From the NCBI GenBank assembly GCA_965240325.2, contig OZ251226.1:3224001-3288000 (forward strand): 64,000 nucleotides of DNA. Direction: 5' to 3'. Below, piece after piece: positions 1 to 8,704 of this stretch. Below the pieces are notes generated by a model. It was not told the origin of the DNA, ran no database searches, and worked only from the letters and a program-made list of their open reading frames with translations. Each line of letters starts with the position of its first letter. The stretch's first letter is position 1. Made by a program: the position numbers and the translations under genes. This DNA is from Rebecca billardiae RCC1528. Its lineage: Eukaryota > Haptophyta.

Positions 1-1214
1 TGGCCGACCATCTTGCCGTGCGCGAGCAGTTGCTGCACGACGGTGAGCACGGCGTCGGCGGTCATCCATGGCACCTGCGACAGATGCTGGCGACCGGACA
101 TATGCCTGGCCACACGCTGAGCCTCGGCCAGCTGCCTGCGGTGCGTCTGGGCTTTGAGCAGCAGGTAGTGAGTCGGCGCCGTCAGTTCAGCAGCGCCGAG
201 GCGCACGCCTTGCAGGAACCGGCCGTCCACAAAGCACACGCGGCTGGTGAAGTTGTGCGGGAGCCACTGCGGCGCGAAGATGGCAAAGAGTAGGCGGTCA
301 GGCGCCTGCGCATGCCACGCGCTCGGCAGTGCGGCCTCGTTGTCCGCCGTGAGCGCGAGCGCGTACACGTCGAGGCCGCCGGCCGAGCCGATGACGACGA
401 GCGCAGCGTCCCACTGTCCAGGGTCGCCGTCTTCGAGGAGGAGGTCGATCTGGGGCAGAGATGGCAGCGCGGCGCTCGCCTGGCCCTCGTCAGGCTGCGC
501 GCTTATCCGCGCGGCAGCTTCGAGCAGCGTACCTCCCGCCGTCAGCGCCGCAGGGCAGCGGCGGCCACAACCACGCGAGGGCCGAAGTCCAACGGACTCG
601 CCGAGCGGGCAGGGGTGCGCCGCGACGGGCCGGGGGGGGGGTCGCGGCGCACCTCGCTCGCCCGATCCTGAGGCTTGCAAACCAAGCCCCCCAAAACGGG
701 ATGGCGAGCACTGGGCGACGCGAGGGCCCGCCTGCGCAGCGCTCCCAAGGCCGCATGCGGGCGTGACAGCCGTGCGCGGGCACTTTGTGGGGGCTAGAAG
801 ACCCGTAGGCAGCAATCGTGCCGCCTCGCCGACGCCCTCGCCGCCCTCTCCGCGCGCAGAGACCTGCCGGATGGCAAGCGCAGTTCTGGAGAAGGCCTGT
901 CCGACGAGCGTGATGGGCACGCGTGCGCCCCTGGGGCATTCAAAGGTCGGCTTTTTCGCTTCTGCGAGATGGGCATGGGAGTACTCAATATCACTGCTTC
1001 GCCGGCAGCCATGCCGACATCGATCAGACCGCGCACACACGCTCGACAGCTGGCAGGCCAGCAACCGGTTGAAATGGCGGCGCGCGTGATCACAAGGCTG
1101 TCGGCGAGGAGACCGCAGTGCGAGCCAAAGGAGGGCGCGCAAGACATGCATCTCGGTCGTGAGGCGTGCATGAGCCGCGAGCACGGGCACGACGTGCACG
1201 GCAAAGCCCGTCAT
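1..1214 (-). CDS. Unrecognised protein, partial at the left edge
   Basis: One minus-strand frame has no stop from about 1466 down to base 1, so the 3' end lies outside the window. The best coding-like part is the last ~180 codons (about 540 to 1). It reads as ordinary globular protein, with stretches such as ALVVIGSAGGLDVYALALT, LLFAIFAPQWLPHNF and SRVCFVDGRFLQGVRLG, and a helical tail rich in Q, R and L. Upstream, 850-960 also looks coding (KPTFECPRGARVPITLVG), but 540-850 is Pro/Arg/Gly-rich and may be an intron or low-complexity linker. The first in-frame ATG in the coding-like stretch is at 1214; the true start and exon structure are uncertain. I do not recognise the family. Confidence 0.4.
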   Translation of the reverse strand, partial: MTGFAVHVVPVLAAHARLTTEMHVLRALLWLALRSPRRQPCDHARRHFNRLLACQLSSVCARSDRCRHGCRRSSDIEYSHAHLAEAKKPTFECPRGARVPITLVGQAFSRTALAIRQVSARGEGGEGVGEAARLLPTGLLAPTKCPRTAVTPACGLGSAAQAGPRVAQCSPSRFGGLGLQASGSGERGAPRPPPRPVAAHPCPLGESVGLRPSRGCGRRCPAALTAGGTLLEAAARISAQPDEGQASAALPSLPQIDLLLEDGDPGQWDAALVVIGSAGGLDVYALALTADNEAALPSAWHAQAPDRLLFAIFAPQWLPHNFTSRVCFVDGRFLQGVRLGAAELTAPTHYLLLKAQTHRRQLAEAQRVARHMSGRQHLSQVPWMTADAVLTVVQQLLAHGKMVG

Positions 1215-1408
1215 GCGCCTCGACGCGCACGCGCCGCGGCGGACGACCGAGCAGGGCGCGCGCAGGCTGGCCTTCTTGGCGGCGGCTGTCCGGGAGTGCC
1301 CGCGCACGCGCAACGCGTATTCAAAGAGCTCCCGGAAGGCATCGACTCCTAAGGGACGGTGCCTTTCGCCGCGCGAGGGGTTTGGGGGGCTTGGTTTGCA
1401 AGCCTGAG
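669..1408. repeat. Short inverted repeat (arms 669-697 and 1380-1408)
   Basis: About 27 bases around the core GGCTTGCAAACCAAGCCCCC recur in reverse complement some 680 bp away, nearly perfectly. The arms bracket the upstream half of the partial minus-strand gene. They could be the termini of a small inserted element or two copies of a dispersed repeat. Confidence 0.6.
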
Positions 1409-1874
1409 GGTTTGCTCCCCCAGCCGAGGGAGGAGCGAAAATGCGCCGCGGCTTTGATTTTCTTTTTTAAATGAGCGGTTTGGCCCCCCTAGCTACTGGC
1501 GGCACCATATATATATCAATCAAGCAGAACTTGACGTGGAGTCCCGGAGGCCGGGGCGAGGCCCGGGCGAACGGCCCGCCGGGCGGGCCCGCGGGGGCGG
1601 CGGCGCGTCAGCAGCACTCACTAGCAGTGTCTGCAGTCTCAGCATACTGGCACGCGTAGCTTCGGCCGGATATATGCGGACTGAGCGGGACTGCTGTATG
1701 ATATATGATAGTGCTGCTGCTGATTACTGAGCAGTATACGCCAATATATGACGTGCGATTGTATTAAATATATATGCATGTATTGTCCGCGTAGTCGTAT
1801 TGATGCCCAGGCTGCTGCCCGGGACTCCGGTCCGCAATGCTCCGGGCGCACTCGGGACCTGGTTCTGTCTGTGT
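1215..1874. other. Intergenic stretch
   Basis: No convincing gene. 1500-1800 is AT-richer than its surroundings, with TATA-like and ATATAT runs (around 1506-1520 and 1765-1780). It holds the downstream flank of the EF-hand gene. Confidence 0.5.
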
Positions 1875-2779
1875 TCAGAAGTCGGCGTCCCACATCCCAG
1901 TAGAGACCATGAGCGCTCGGAACTCTTCCTTATCGAGCAGCGTATCCTCGTCGCGGTCCGATTTGCTGAACATCTCCTGGATCTCGTCGGCGGTGAGGAA
2001 GGTATCCTTCATGGCATCCTTGAGCTCCTTCACCGTGAGGCCGCCTGAGCCGTCCGTGTCATACAGGCTGAAGATCTTGTTGATCTCCTCGATCTGGTGC
2101 GGGGACAGCCCGCGTGGCGGCGGCGGCGGCGGCGCCTCCGGGGGCGCGACCCATGCGAGCATCACGTCGAAGTCGGTGGCCGTCGCGTACGGGTAGAGGA
2201 GCTGCGCGCGAGGCGGTAGTGGAGCGCGCAGCGGCGGGGCACTTGGTTGGCGGCCGTATGCCACGCGCGCGGATGGGGCGGGCGACGCAGTCGCACCTTG
2301 AGCAGCTCCTTGAAGTCGACGCTGCCATTGCCGTCCTTGTCGAGCTCTCTGAGCATCGACTCGGTCGAGTCGACCAGATTGCTATCCTTGAGTGCTGCCT
2401 GCATCTCAGTGATTGTGACAGAGCCGGAGTTGTCCGAGTCGTACTGGTCGTACACCTCCTTGAGCAGCAGAATCTCCGCCTTGGAGTACTTGCTCGACTG
2501 CTTCTTCTTCTTCTTCTCCTTGATCTCGTTTGCCCTCTGCTTGCGCTCGGCCTCCTTCTGCGCAATAGCCTCCTCACGCTTCTTCGCGAGTGCTTCCAAC
2601 TCGGCCTTCTTCTCGTCCGCTTTCCTCTTCTCCTCGGCCTGGCGCTCCTCCTCTTTTCGCCGCTCCTCCGCCTTCTCCGCCTTCTTCGCTTTGATCTCCT
2701 CCACGCGCTCTACCCTCGCCGCCTCCTTCTTCGCTATAGCCTCGGCGCGCTTCGCCTCGAGCTCCTCGGGCGTAGGCAT
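1875..2779 (-). CDS. Four EF-hand calcium-binding protein with a charged N-terminal coiled coil
   Basis: Two exons on the minus strand: 2779-2297 and 2201-1875, joined across a 95-nt intron (donor GTGCGA, acceptor CGCAG), giving 269 residues. The first ~95 residues are almost entirely K, E, A and R and should form a long coiled coil or single alpha helix. Four EF-hand loops follow: DSDNSGSVTITE, DKDGNGSVDFKE, DTDGSGGLTVKE and DRDEDTLLDKEE. The first three look competent for calcium; the fourth is less regular. The pairing resembles calmodulin/centrin proteins with an added N-terminal rod, so a calcium-sensing or cytoskeletal role is inferred. The ATG at 2779 is chosen because it starts the coiled coil and lies just downstream of a tandem repeat with a 52-bp period. 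It is divergent from the ornithine cyclodeaminase gene. Confidence 0.85.
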
Positions 2780-2820
2780 CACCGCACAATGGCGGCCCTG
2801 GCCACGGCCCGTGAAACTGT

Positions 2821-2924
2821 ACCGATAACGTCCTGCTTTTTTATCGTCGCCAAGACGCCAACGGCTTTTTGCACCGATAACGTCCTGCTTTTTTATCGTC
2901 GCCAAGACGCCAACGGCTTTTTGC
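2821..2924. repeat. 52-bp tandem duplication in a 5' flank
   Basis: Two adjacent, essentially identical 52-bp units (2821-2872 and 2873-2924), each with a T6 run and a TATCGTCGCCAAGACGCC core. They lie immediately upstream of the EF-hand start, in its probable 5' UTR or promoter. The unit length is not a multiple of three, which argues against coding. Confidence 0.9.
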
Positions 2925-2984
2925 ACCGTACGATTTGACACACACACGAAACATCGCGTCAGCACGAACCAAGGGCGTGAAGGC

Positions 2985-3017
2985 ACCGCCCTTGGTTCGT
3001 CACGAACCAAGGGCGGT
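2985..3017. promoter_or_regulatory. Perfect 16-bp dyad in a bidirectional promoter
   Basis: Perfect inverted repeat (arms 2985-3000 and 3002-3017, one-base centre; half-site ACCGCCCTTGGTTCGT). A further direct copy of CACGAACCAAGGGCG lies at 2963-2977. It sits in the 332 bp between the EF-hand gene and the ornithine cyclodeaminase gene, so a regulator binding site or cruciform is plausible. The function is inferred from position and symmetry. Confidence 0.6.
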
Positions 3018-3111
3018 CGTGAACGCTGGACGCGGGCGCGAGCGTTTGCGATCCGGCGAAGTTGCCGTGCTGATTACGAGAAGGACTCCGCCCCCGCACG
3101 CCCCACCCGAG

Positions 3112-4179
3112 ATGCTCTCCGCGCTCACTCGATCACAGTCGGCTGGCGCGCGGCTCGCCCGCACCGTGGCCGCCCCGGCCGCGGTGGGTGGCGCGCGTGC
3201 CTTGTCCGCCTTCCCGCCGCCTCGCATGTTCGACTACGAGACGGTCACCAAGAACCTGAGCGTCGCGGACGCGATCAAGTCGGTCGAGGAGGCGTTCGGG
3301 GCGCTCGCAAAGGGCAAGGTGGATGTGCCGATGCCCATGCACATCGGGGTGGAGGAGTCGGCGGTCGCGGGGCCTGGTGACTGCCACATCAAGGGCGGGT
3401 ACGTCAGCGGCACGACCACCTTCACCGTCAAGCTCGCGTGCGTGTCCTTCTACAAGAACCTCGAGAAGGGCCTGCCGCCCGGCTCGGGCATCTTCTGCGT
3501 GGTGAACGCGGTGACGGGCGCTCCGCTCGCCATGTTCCAGGAGAACCGCTTCATGACGGACCTGCGCACCGGCGCGGCCGGCGCCGTCGCGATGAAGTAC
3601 TGCACCTCGCCCGAGCAGAACGTTGTCGGCTTCATCGGCTGCGGCGCGATTGCGCGCAACATGGCGCGCGCCGCTGCGGCCGTGCGGCCGATCAAGGGCG
3701 TGGCATACGCGATCGACGGCGCGGACACGTTCGCGAAGGAGATGGAGGCCGAGCTCGGCATGCCCTTCACCGTCGCCGACTCGGCGCAGGCGCTCTGCGC
3801 CCAGTCGGACGTGATCTACACGCAGACACCCGGCAGCAGTACCGTGCTCGAGAAGAGCTGGCTCAACCCGAAGGGCGTCACGATCATCGCGAGCGGGAGC
3901 GATCAGCCGACGAAGCAGGAGATCCCGAACGATGTGCTCGCGTCCTCAAAATATATCGCCGACCTCGTCAAGCAGACGTCCAAGGTGGGCGAGCTGCGCG
4001 GCGCGCTGCAGGCGGGCGTGATGAAGGAGTCGGACGTGCACGCGGAGCTGGGCGAGGTCGTCAACGGCGACAAGTCCGGCCGCGAGGGGAACGAGATCAT
4101 CGTCGTTGACCTCACAGGCACGGGCGCGCAGGACGCCGCCATCGGCCAGGTCGCATGGGAGAAGCTCTCCAAGCTGTAG
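3112..4179 (+). CDS. Ornithine cyclodeaminase / mu-crystallin family protein, probably mitochondrial
   Basis: Single exon, 355 residues. The first ~35 residues (MLSALTRSQSAGARLARTVA) form an arginine-rich, acid-free presequence typical of mitochondrial import. The mature part has family features: the N-terminal substrate region with HIKGGYV and TFTVKLACVSFY, then a Rossmann fold with the nucleotide-binding glycine motif VVGFIGCGAIARNMA at about residues 175-189. The family includes ornithine cyclodeaminase (ornithine to proline plus ammonia), ketimine reductase/mu-crystallin and related imine reductases; the substrate here cannot be assigned. The ATG at 3112 begins the presequence. An upstream in-frame ATG at 2935 would run through the dyad element and is less likely. 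Confidence 0.9.
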   Translation: MLSALTRSQSAGARLARTVAAPAAVGGARALSAFPPPRMFDYETVTKNLSVADAIKSVEEAFGALAKGKVDVPMPMHIGVEESAVAGPGDCHIKGGYVSGTTTFTVKLACVSFYKNLEKGLPPGSGIFCVVNAVTGAPLAMFQENRFMTDLRTGAAGAVAMKYCTSPEQNVVGFIGCGAIARNMARAAAAVRPIKGVAYAIDGADTFAKEMEAELGMPFTVADSAQALCAQSDVIYTQTPGSSTVLEKSWLNPKGVTIIASGSDQPTKQEIPNDVLASSKYIADLVKQTSKVGELRGALQAGVMKESDVHAELGEVVNGDKSGREGNEIIVVDLTGTGAQDAAIGQVAWEKLSKL

Positions 4180-4305
4180 GGCGGCCCTGGCCCTGATTCA
4201 TCGCGCGAGCGCGGCCCTCCGCGCCGGCCCTGCGCATTCAGATTCTAAGTAGCTACTAGCTTTTAAATAACTATGCCTAAGCTAGTGGCTCCCAACTGTC
4301 TACTC

Positions 4306-4375
4306 AAGGATATGACCGCGTTCCGCGGTCCTCTTCCGTCAGAACCAACGTAGTTGGGGGCCCGCGGTGCAGCTG
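4306..4375 (-). repeat. Dispersed repeat A, copy 1
   Basis: On the minus strand this reads CACCGCGGGCCC, then AACTACGTTGGTTCT, then GGACCGCGGAACGCGGTCAT. The same order of blocks recurs near 19725 and 36925 on the plus strand. The last block is a perfect 7-bp hairpin, GACCGCG-GAA-CGCGGTC. Confidence 0.75.
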
Positions 4376-4587
4376 TGCCACCCGCTCTGTCACCGCCACG
4401 GCACGGCGTCGCTCGTCGCATACTCCCACCTCGTCGCTGCATCGTCGCGCGGACTCGGCACTCGCCGCTGGCCGCGCACGGATCAGCCTGTGGCTCTCGT
4501 GTCAGGCAGTCAGGCATCCGTCGTGCCCATCAGCGCCAGAGCTGGCTCTCATCAGTCACTGAGTGAGTGAGAGCCGCCGCTCACGGT

Positions 4588-4687
4588 CAGCGCGCGCTCC
4601 GCAAACGCCCGCCCATGCTGATGCGCCAGTCTTAAAGTCAAGCTTGACTTGACTGGCGCATGGGCGGGCGTTTGGCGCGCGAGCTGG
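4588..4687. repeat. Imperfect palindrome, ~100 bp
   Basis: Arms containing CGCGCGC, GCAAACGCCCGCCCATG, GCGCCAGTC and AAGTCAAGC fold back on their complements around the centre AGTCAAGCTTGACT near 4641, with small bulges. No gene lies within it. It could be a fold-back element or a young inverted duplication. Confidence 0.75.
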
Positions 4688-4899
4688 CGCCGTCGAGACT
4701 CGAGACAGCTCGGATGCGGCGGACGAGAGCAAAATCCATCACAGCTCGGCCATGGACGGCGCGAGCGAGGGCTTGGGCGAGCGAGATGGCCGCGCTTTTG
4801 AGCTCAGCGACAGTACTGTATGAAATGAGCTGGCAACGAATGACTGCGGGTATTTTTCAATCTCTCGCGCTAAACTTCTTTAATTACGTTAAGTGTATG

Positions 4900-5185
4900 T
4901 TTGGACGTGAGCTCGCGCCCATCCACGATTTCATACGAAAACGCCGGGCGCGACCTTTTCGGCACGAATCAATGCTGCCTAATAATGGAGACTGTCTCAT
5001 CAAAAATCGAAACTCGGCCTGAGGCCAGCCCTCACTGAGAGTACTGAGACTCACGCAGAAAATCGTCCCCGTGGCCCGTCAGACTTTTTTTCTTTGATCA
5101 AAGATCTTTTTGAAACGTTGTTAGTGCCCGCGGGCGGGCTCCACGCTGCGCGGCTCCGCCCTGCACCGCGGGCCATAATATCGGA
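4900..5185 (-). repeat. Dispersed repeat B, copy 1
   Basis: On the minus strand, blocks run in this order: GGCCCGCGGTGCAGGGCGGA, GCGTGGAGCCCGC, AAAAAGATCTTTGATCAAAG, GGGCTGGCCTCAGG then GAGTTTCGA, and finally AAAAGGTCGCGCCC. The same order occurs at 17365-17625 and 35645-35880. The unit is about 240-290 bp, with no coding capacity, and the AGATCTTTGATCAAAG part is self-complementary. Confidence 0.7.
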
Positions 5186-5448
5186 CGTGACGATCGTTCG
5201 TGTCCTTTTATTTGAGGGCCCGGCCCCGGGGCCGGCGATATGGCCGAGGACGCGACGCGGGCGTGGTTGGTGGGTTTGGCAGTCACAGCGGCTATAATCG
5301 CGTTACATATGACTGAGGCCACTCGAGCGACTTCGTGTCAGGCGAGGCAGATCGCGCCAGTGCGAGGCGAGGCAGACGCTCGCCTGCCTCGCCCAGCAGG
5401 CGAGGCAGCTAAGCTAGTAAAGCCGCGGCCGAACTTTACGAAAGCCAA

Positions 5449-5607
5449 ATGTCTGCCGGTGCGCCGCCCGTCTTTGCGCACGGTGACAAGGGCGCGCGAG
5501 GGCGCTTCCTCACGATCCCGAAGAGCGCTGCGCGCGGCGTCGCGTTGGCGGCGGCAGCGGCGCTGGGGTGTATCTTGCCCATTCTGCTTGGCGGTGCGCG
5601 CTCATGA
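5449..5607 (+). CDS. Small single-pass membrane protein, left copy
   Basis: A 52-residue ORF starting MSAGAPPVFAHGDKG, with a basic middle (GRFLTIPKSAARG) and one hydrophobic segment (VALAAAAALGCILPILLGGA). The size and shape resemble small subunits of mitochondrial or plastid membrane complexes, but I recognise no family. It could also be the first exon of a longer gene, because the same frame stops only after the membrane segment. The identical ORF in the mirror arm supports a real unit, but an inverted copy shows identity whether coding or not. Confidence 0.45.
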   Translation: MSAGAPPVFAHGDKGARGRFLTIPKSAARGVALAAAAALGCILPILLGGARS

Positions 5608-6075
5608 CGCCTCGGCCGCCGCCACGCCATGCGCGACCGGGCGTGTCGCCTTCTTGACGGGCAGTGCACACGCCCTTGCAAGCGCACAGCCGTGAAGAGC
5701 CGAGAGCGTCCGTCGCGCGCACGCCGCCCACGCGGGATGAGGTTTCAGGACTATTCGTATGACACTGAGCGATCGCGCTCTGGCATGTGCGAGCCATGAT
5801 GACCATGGGTAGCAACTACGATGACCACTGCTCACCTGCATTTCAGCCGATGACATCCTCTCGTTCAGCGATCTTGACTGCTCTGAACGCATGGCGAACT
5901 CGGCGGAGCGCATGGGCAAGGTGGCTTCGTTGATAACACAAAGCATCCCGCGTGGGCGGCGTGCGCGCGACGGACGCTCTCGGCTCTTCACGGCTGTGCG
6001 CTTGCAAGGGCGTGTGCACTGCCCGTCAAGAAGGCGACACGCCCGGTCGCGCATGGCGTGGCGGCGGCCGAGGCG

Positions 6076-6234
6076 TCATGAGCGCGCACCGCCAAGCAGA
6101 ATGGGCAAGATACACCCCAGCGCCGCTGCCGCCGCCAACGCGACGCCGCGCGCAGCGCTCTTCGGGATCGTGAGGAAGCGCCCTCGCGCGCCCTTGTCAC
6201 CGTGCGCAAAGACGGGCGGCGCACCGGCAGACAT
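6076..6234 (-). CDS. Small single-pass membrane protein, right copy
   Basis: Mirror image of the ORF at 5449-5607, same 52-residue length, inside the right arm of the inverted duplication. The two copies converge on the unique spacer, so transcripts from each arm could pair into double-stranded RNA. Confidence 0.45.
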   Translation of the reverse strand: MSAGAPPVFAHGDKGARGRFLTIPKSAARGVALAAAAALGCILPILLGGARS

Positions 6235-6842
6235 TTGGCTTTCGTAAAGTTCGGCCGCGGCTTTACTAGCTTAGCTGCCTCGCCTGCTGGGCGAGGCAGG
6301 CGAGCGTCTGCCTCGCCTCGCACTGGCGCGATCTGCCTCGCCTGACACGAAGTCGCTCGAGCGGCCTCTGACTCAGCATCCGGCCGCACCGCCGAGTCCT
6401 CTCCCGCCCGGACTCCCCCTGCAGACCCTTCGGCATCACTGTTGAATCCCGCCGCCCGCATCACTGCCCCGACTTGAACGCGAGCTCTGCGCTCGTACAG
6501 TTTACTACTAAGAACAAGGGTAAGTAACGCACACAGCTCAGGCAGGTCGAGTCGATAAGCGGCATTAAATTCCCCTTTATAACGGGCTCCGGGTGATCAG
6601 ACTGGCGGCCGAAGCCTCCAGCCCTACCCTGGCCAGCCCCCAACCAACCACCACCCTCACCCAACCTCAAACCACTGACCGAGACACCTACCCCCGGACG
6701 AAGTTACTGCTAGGGGGGGGTACTGATTATTTCGACCGTCTGCGGGGAGCAGCGTTTATTTGTTATACTCGGTATACAAAAAAAGCAGTACTGTATTTGG
6801 CTGGTGACGATTATTTATCCGACGCATGCACGAGCAGCAGCG

Positions 6843-8162
6843 ATGGTATTCACGGCTTCTGCACGGGTCCGCGCGTGGCGAGCGGGTGCGGTGGCCGCCG
6901 TCGTCAGCCTGCTCGGCGTGCCGACAGGCACGCATGCTGGCGCATTGAAGCCCCTGCACGAGGCGGCCACTGGCGCCGCCAGTGCCGTCCAGTTCGACGG
7001 AAGTGGCACCGACGCCGCGCACGCCATCTTTGGCATGGCGTGCCAGCTGGACGTGCACAACGTTCGCGTCTTTGTGCTCAGCCTTGGCGCGACCGCGTAC
7101 CGCGGGTACGTGCACTTGGGCGTGGACGCACATCCCGGCCATATGCTAAGCCATCTCATCCGGGCGCACGCCATCGTCGGCCACCCGGAGCCGTGCGCGC
7201 GAGCAGCTGCGGAGGCGCACGAGTATCTGCGGATGCCAGGCCACCGGCTGGGCAGACTCAACCAGAGGCGGTACATGTTCTACCGCGCGTGGCTCAAGGC
7301 ATCGCCTGCGATCGAGCGCGTGTGGCTGCTCGACGTGCGCGACGTGCTCTTCGTCGCGCACCCCTTCTGGGCGTCCGCGCATGGCCGATTGCGCGTGCGA
7401 GCGGACCTCGCCTTCTGGCTCGACTCTGACGGAATCACAGAGTGGGAGGCCGTGCGCATCGCCTGCTTGAACGAGACGGATGCGCAGGAGATGGCCGTGT
7501 CCAGCCCGCACAACGTGTGCGGCGGGACCGTGTACGGCACACGCGAGGCGATCACCCGGCTGTGCACGGAGCTGATCGCCCACACAGTAGACGTTCAGAA
7601 CGGCTCGGCGTACGCCGTGGATCACAGCGCCACCTGTGGGCAGAATGACCAGCCGATGCTCAACCACTACCTATGGGCTCAGCACATCGTCGGGTTGGGC
7701 TTGCACGCGTCTGAGGCGTACGGCCGGGTGCTGATCTCGGGGCGAATGCGCTCGAACAGCACCGTGCTCACGCTCAAAGACTGGTCTCTCCGCTGCGACC
7801 CGCTGCGCGTCTTTGTGCAGGCACGTGCGCACTACCACGCTGCACTGGCGTCGGGCAGCGCCACGGCCCCACCGACGCAGCAGGTGGAGGTGGCACCACG
7901 CACGCCGGTCTTGACCGGGCCGCTCACCACCCGCCAAGCGTTCCACACGGCGTCGTTGTTGCGCAGGGTCCAGCCAGAGGACGAGGCTGCGGAGGTGGCC
8001 ATTGTGCACAAGTACGACCATTGCATCGACCTCTGGAAGGAGACCCTCCATAAGAACGCACGCAGGCGCGACGCTGTCGTCCCCGGACTGGGTGCTGCAT
8101 GCCGAGCTGGGGCGACCACCGCTACGTTCAGCCGGCTCTGGGCCGCTGCCAGCGGGTGCTGA
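6843..8162 (+). CDS. Secretory-pathway glycosyltransferase-like protein, copy 1
   Basis: 439 residues, intronless. The N-terminus has a basic start and hydrophobic core (AGAVAAVVSLLGVPTGTHA), so a signal peptide or type II anchor. The central RRYMFYRAWL followed by VWLLDVRDVLFVAHPFW resembles the DxD-type metal/nucleotide-sugar site of GT-A-fold glycosyltransferases, in which an aspartate pair follows a hydrophobic beta strand. QNDQPMLNHYLWAQ further on is typical of the acceptor side of such enzymes. ER/Golgi glycan assembly is the likely role; donor and acceptor are unknown. The start at 6843 is chosen because it is conserved in the mirror copy; an upstream in-frame ATG at 6804 is not. Confidence 0.7.
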   Translation: MVFTASARVRAWRAGAVAAVVSLLGVPTGTHAGALKPLHEAATGAASAVQFDGSGTDAAHAIFGMACQLDVHNVRVFVLSLGATAYRGYVHLGVDAHPGHMLSHLIRAHAIVGHPEPCARAAAEAHEYLRMPGHRLGRLNQRRYMFYRAWLKASPAIERVWLLDVRDVLFVAHPFWASAHGRLRVRADLAFWLDSDGITEWEAVRIACLNETDAQEMAVSSPHNVCGGTVYGTREAITRLCTELIAHTVDVQNGSAYAVDHSATCGQNDQPMLNHYLWAQHIVGLGLHASEAYGRVLISGRMRSNSTVLTLKDWSLRCDPLRVFVQARAHYHAALASGSATAPPTQQVEVAPRTPVLTGPLTTRQAFHTASLLRRVQPEDEAAEVAIVHKYDHCIDLWKETLHKNARRRDAVVPGLGAACRAGATTATFSRLWAAASGC

Positions 8163-8704
8163 GCCAGTCGAGCTGCCATCGCCAAGACAGTGGCAGGTTC
8201 TTCAACTGCCAGGAGGCACGAGTCGTCAGGTTGAGTCGACGAGAAGGCGGGCACGCTAGTGACGCTGTGGAACACCTCCGACCTAGGCGCTCCCAGTCAC
8301 GCTGACGCTGCCCTCGCCGCTCGCGGCGGATCCGGACGCATTCGGCTTGCCACGCCAACCATGCGCGGATGCGCTGCACTGTGATGGCGCATGCGTCCGA
8401 TCAAGGCGACAACAGGCTCGATCTACGTGATCGTATATAAGGAATATATATATAAGAGTACTAGATGATCGACATCGTCACGTCTAACAGCTAACTCGCT
8501 TGAATGTGACACAGTAATGATGCGGCACTCTCCGCTCGCGTGCTGGCATCCGGATGTGACAGTCAGAACCGACGGTGACGACACGGGCTAGTCACGGCGT
8601 GATGTCTGGTGTGCCGACAGATCAGATGCGCTGTCTGTGATCCAATACGATGTAATATTTTCTTTGTTGGCTCGATGGCAGCTCGACTGACAATGACAAC
8701 TGGC
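8163..8704. other. Spacer of the glycosyltransferase palindrome
   Basis: The inner margins belong to the arms; about 490 bp (8184-8674) is unique. It holds an AT-rich tract (8435-8460) and no supported gene. It serves as the shared 3' flank of the two convergent copies. Confidence 0.6.

Larger units (their letters stand above)
4180..4899. other. Intergenic stretch with repeats
   Basis: No gene seen. It contains one copy of dispersed repeat A and an imperfect 100-bp palindrome, both listed separately. Confidence 0.5.
5314..6366. repeat. Inverted duplication with ~425-bp arms and a 200-bp spacer
   Basis: Left arm 5314-5740 and right arm 5943-6366 are near-identical reverse complements; the coding part seems identical. 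The spacer (5741-5942) is unique. Each arm carries one copy of a 52-codon ORF, with the two copies converging on the spacer. High identity means recent origin or continuing gene conversion. Confidence 0.9.
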
